Assembly (NCBI GenBank): GCA_005793645.1
Contig: SXRG01000095.1
Location: forward strand, 1 to 5,667
Source: Burkholderiales bacterium
GTDB taxonomy: Bacteria > Pseudomonadota > Gammaproteobacteria > Burkholderiales > Thiobacillaceae
Direction of reading: 5' to 3'
Length of the DNA: 5,667 nucleotides
Shown here piece after piece: positions 5,581-5,667 of the stretch; positions within the stretch are counted from its first letter, which is position 1; the number at the start of each line of letters is the position of its first letter. A program made the position numbers and the translations under genes. The notes beneath the pieces are model-generated. The model saw only the letters and a list, made by a program, of their open reading frames with translations, searched no databases and was not told where the DNA came from.

Positions 5581-5667
5581 AGTTGTTTGGAAAGGCGCAT
5601 TGAAACACTATTCGCGCGCCGGACGCAAGCCCTGTGGGCATCTTCGGCAAAAAAAATTTGCGCGTGC
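5581..5667 (-). other. Putative leader/promoter region of the HU-like gene
   Basis: These 87 bases upstream of the HU-like start encode nothing resembling the missing threonine synthase N-terminus in any minus-strand frame. They carry an eight-base A-run on the plus strand followed by TTT (5649-5659), flanked by GC and GC, so the tract reads as a short A-tract palindrome. On the minus strand the T-run could be the tail of an intrinsic terminator of a preceding gene whose stem lies outside the window, or an AT-rich upstream element of a promoter. I could not place a convincing -35/-10 pair. Confidence 0.35.

Overview
The window holds four protein-coding genes of ordinary bacterial metabolism and stress response. 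Both outer genes are broken near the window edges. The sequence is GC-rich. The protein types (a proteobacterial-style ThrC and NadC, a ClpB, and a sigma-32-like heat-shock promoter) point to a beta- or gammaproteobacterium; the genus cannot be told from what is visible.

Layout from left to right. (1) 1-29: short foreign sequence that is not clpB. (2) 30-632, minus strand: the first 201 codons of clpB, the disaggregase, ending just before the Walker A motif of the first AAA+ domain. (3) 666-3350, minus strand: a complete 894-residue molybdenum or tungsten formate dehydrogenase catalytic subunit. It has its own N-terminal iron-sulfur domains and an active-site cysteine instead of selenocysteine. 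(4) 3351-3601: a divergent intergenic region. (5) 3602-4438, plus strand: nadC, the last step of de novo nicotinate mononucleotide synthesis. (6) 4439-4480: a short convergent gap. (7) 4481-5542, minus strand: thrC lacking its N-terminal part, including the segment that normally carries the PLP-binding lysine. (8) 5543-5667: in place of the thrC 5' end lie a ribosome binding site and about eight start codons that look like the beginning of an HU/IHF-type DNA-binding protein gene, with its leader.

The genes do not form one pathway. Formate oxidation, NAD synthesis and threonine synthesis sit side by side as chromosomal housekeeping. The clearest regulatory signal is a good sigma-32-type promoter (GTTGAAA, 13 bases, CCCTATTT on the minus strand) inside the last codons of the formate dehydrogenase gene. 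It gives clpB its own heat-shock start although the gap to the upstream gene is only 33 bp. The most unusual features are the two abrupt breakpoints, at about 29/30 and about 5540-5545, where conserved proteins switch to unrelated sequence. A chimeric clone, amplification product or contig explains them most simply, but a real rearrangement cannot be excluded from this sequence alone. I found no RNA genes, CRISPR arrays, insertion sequences or novel defence-like system.
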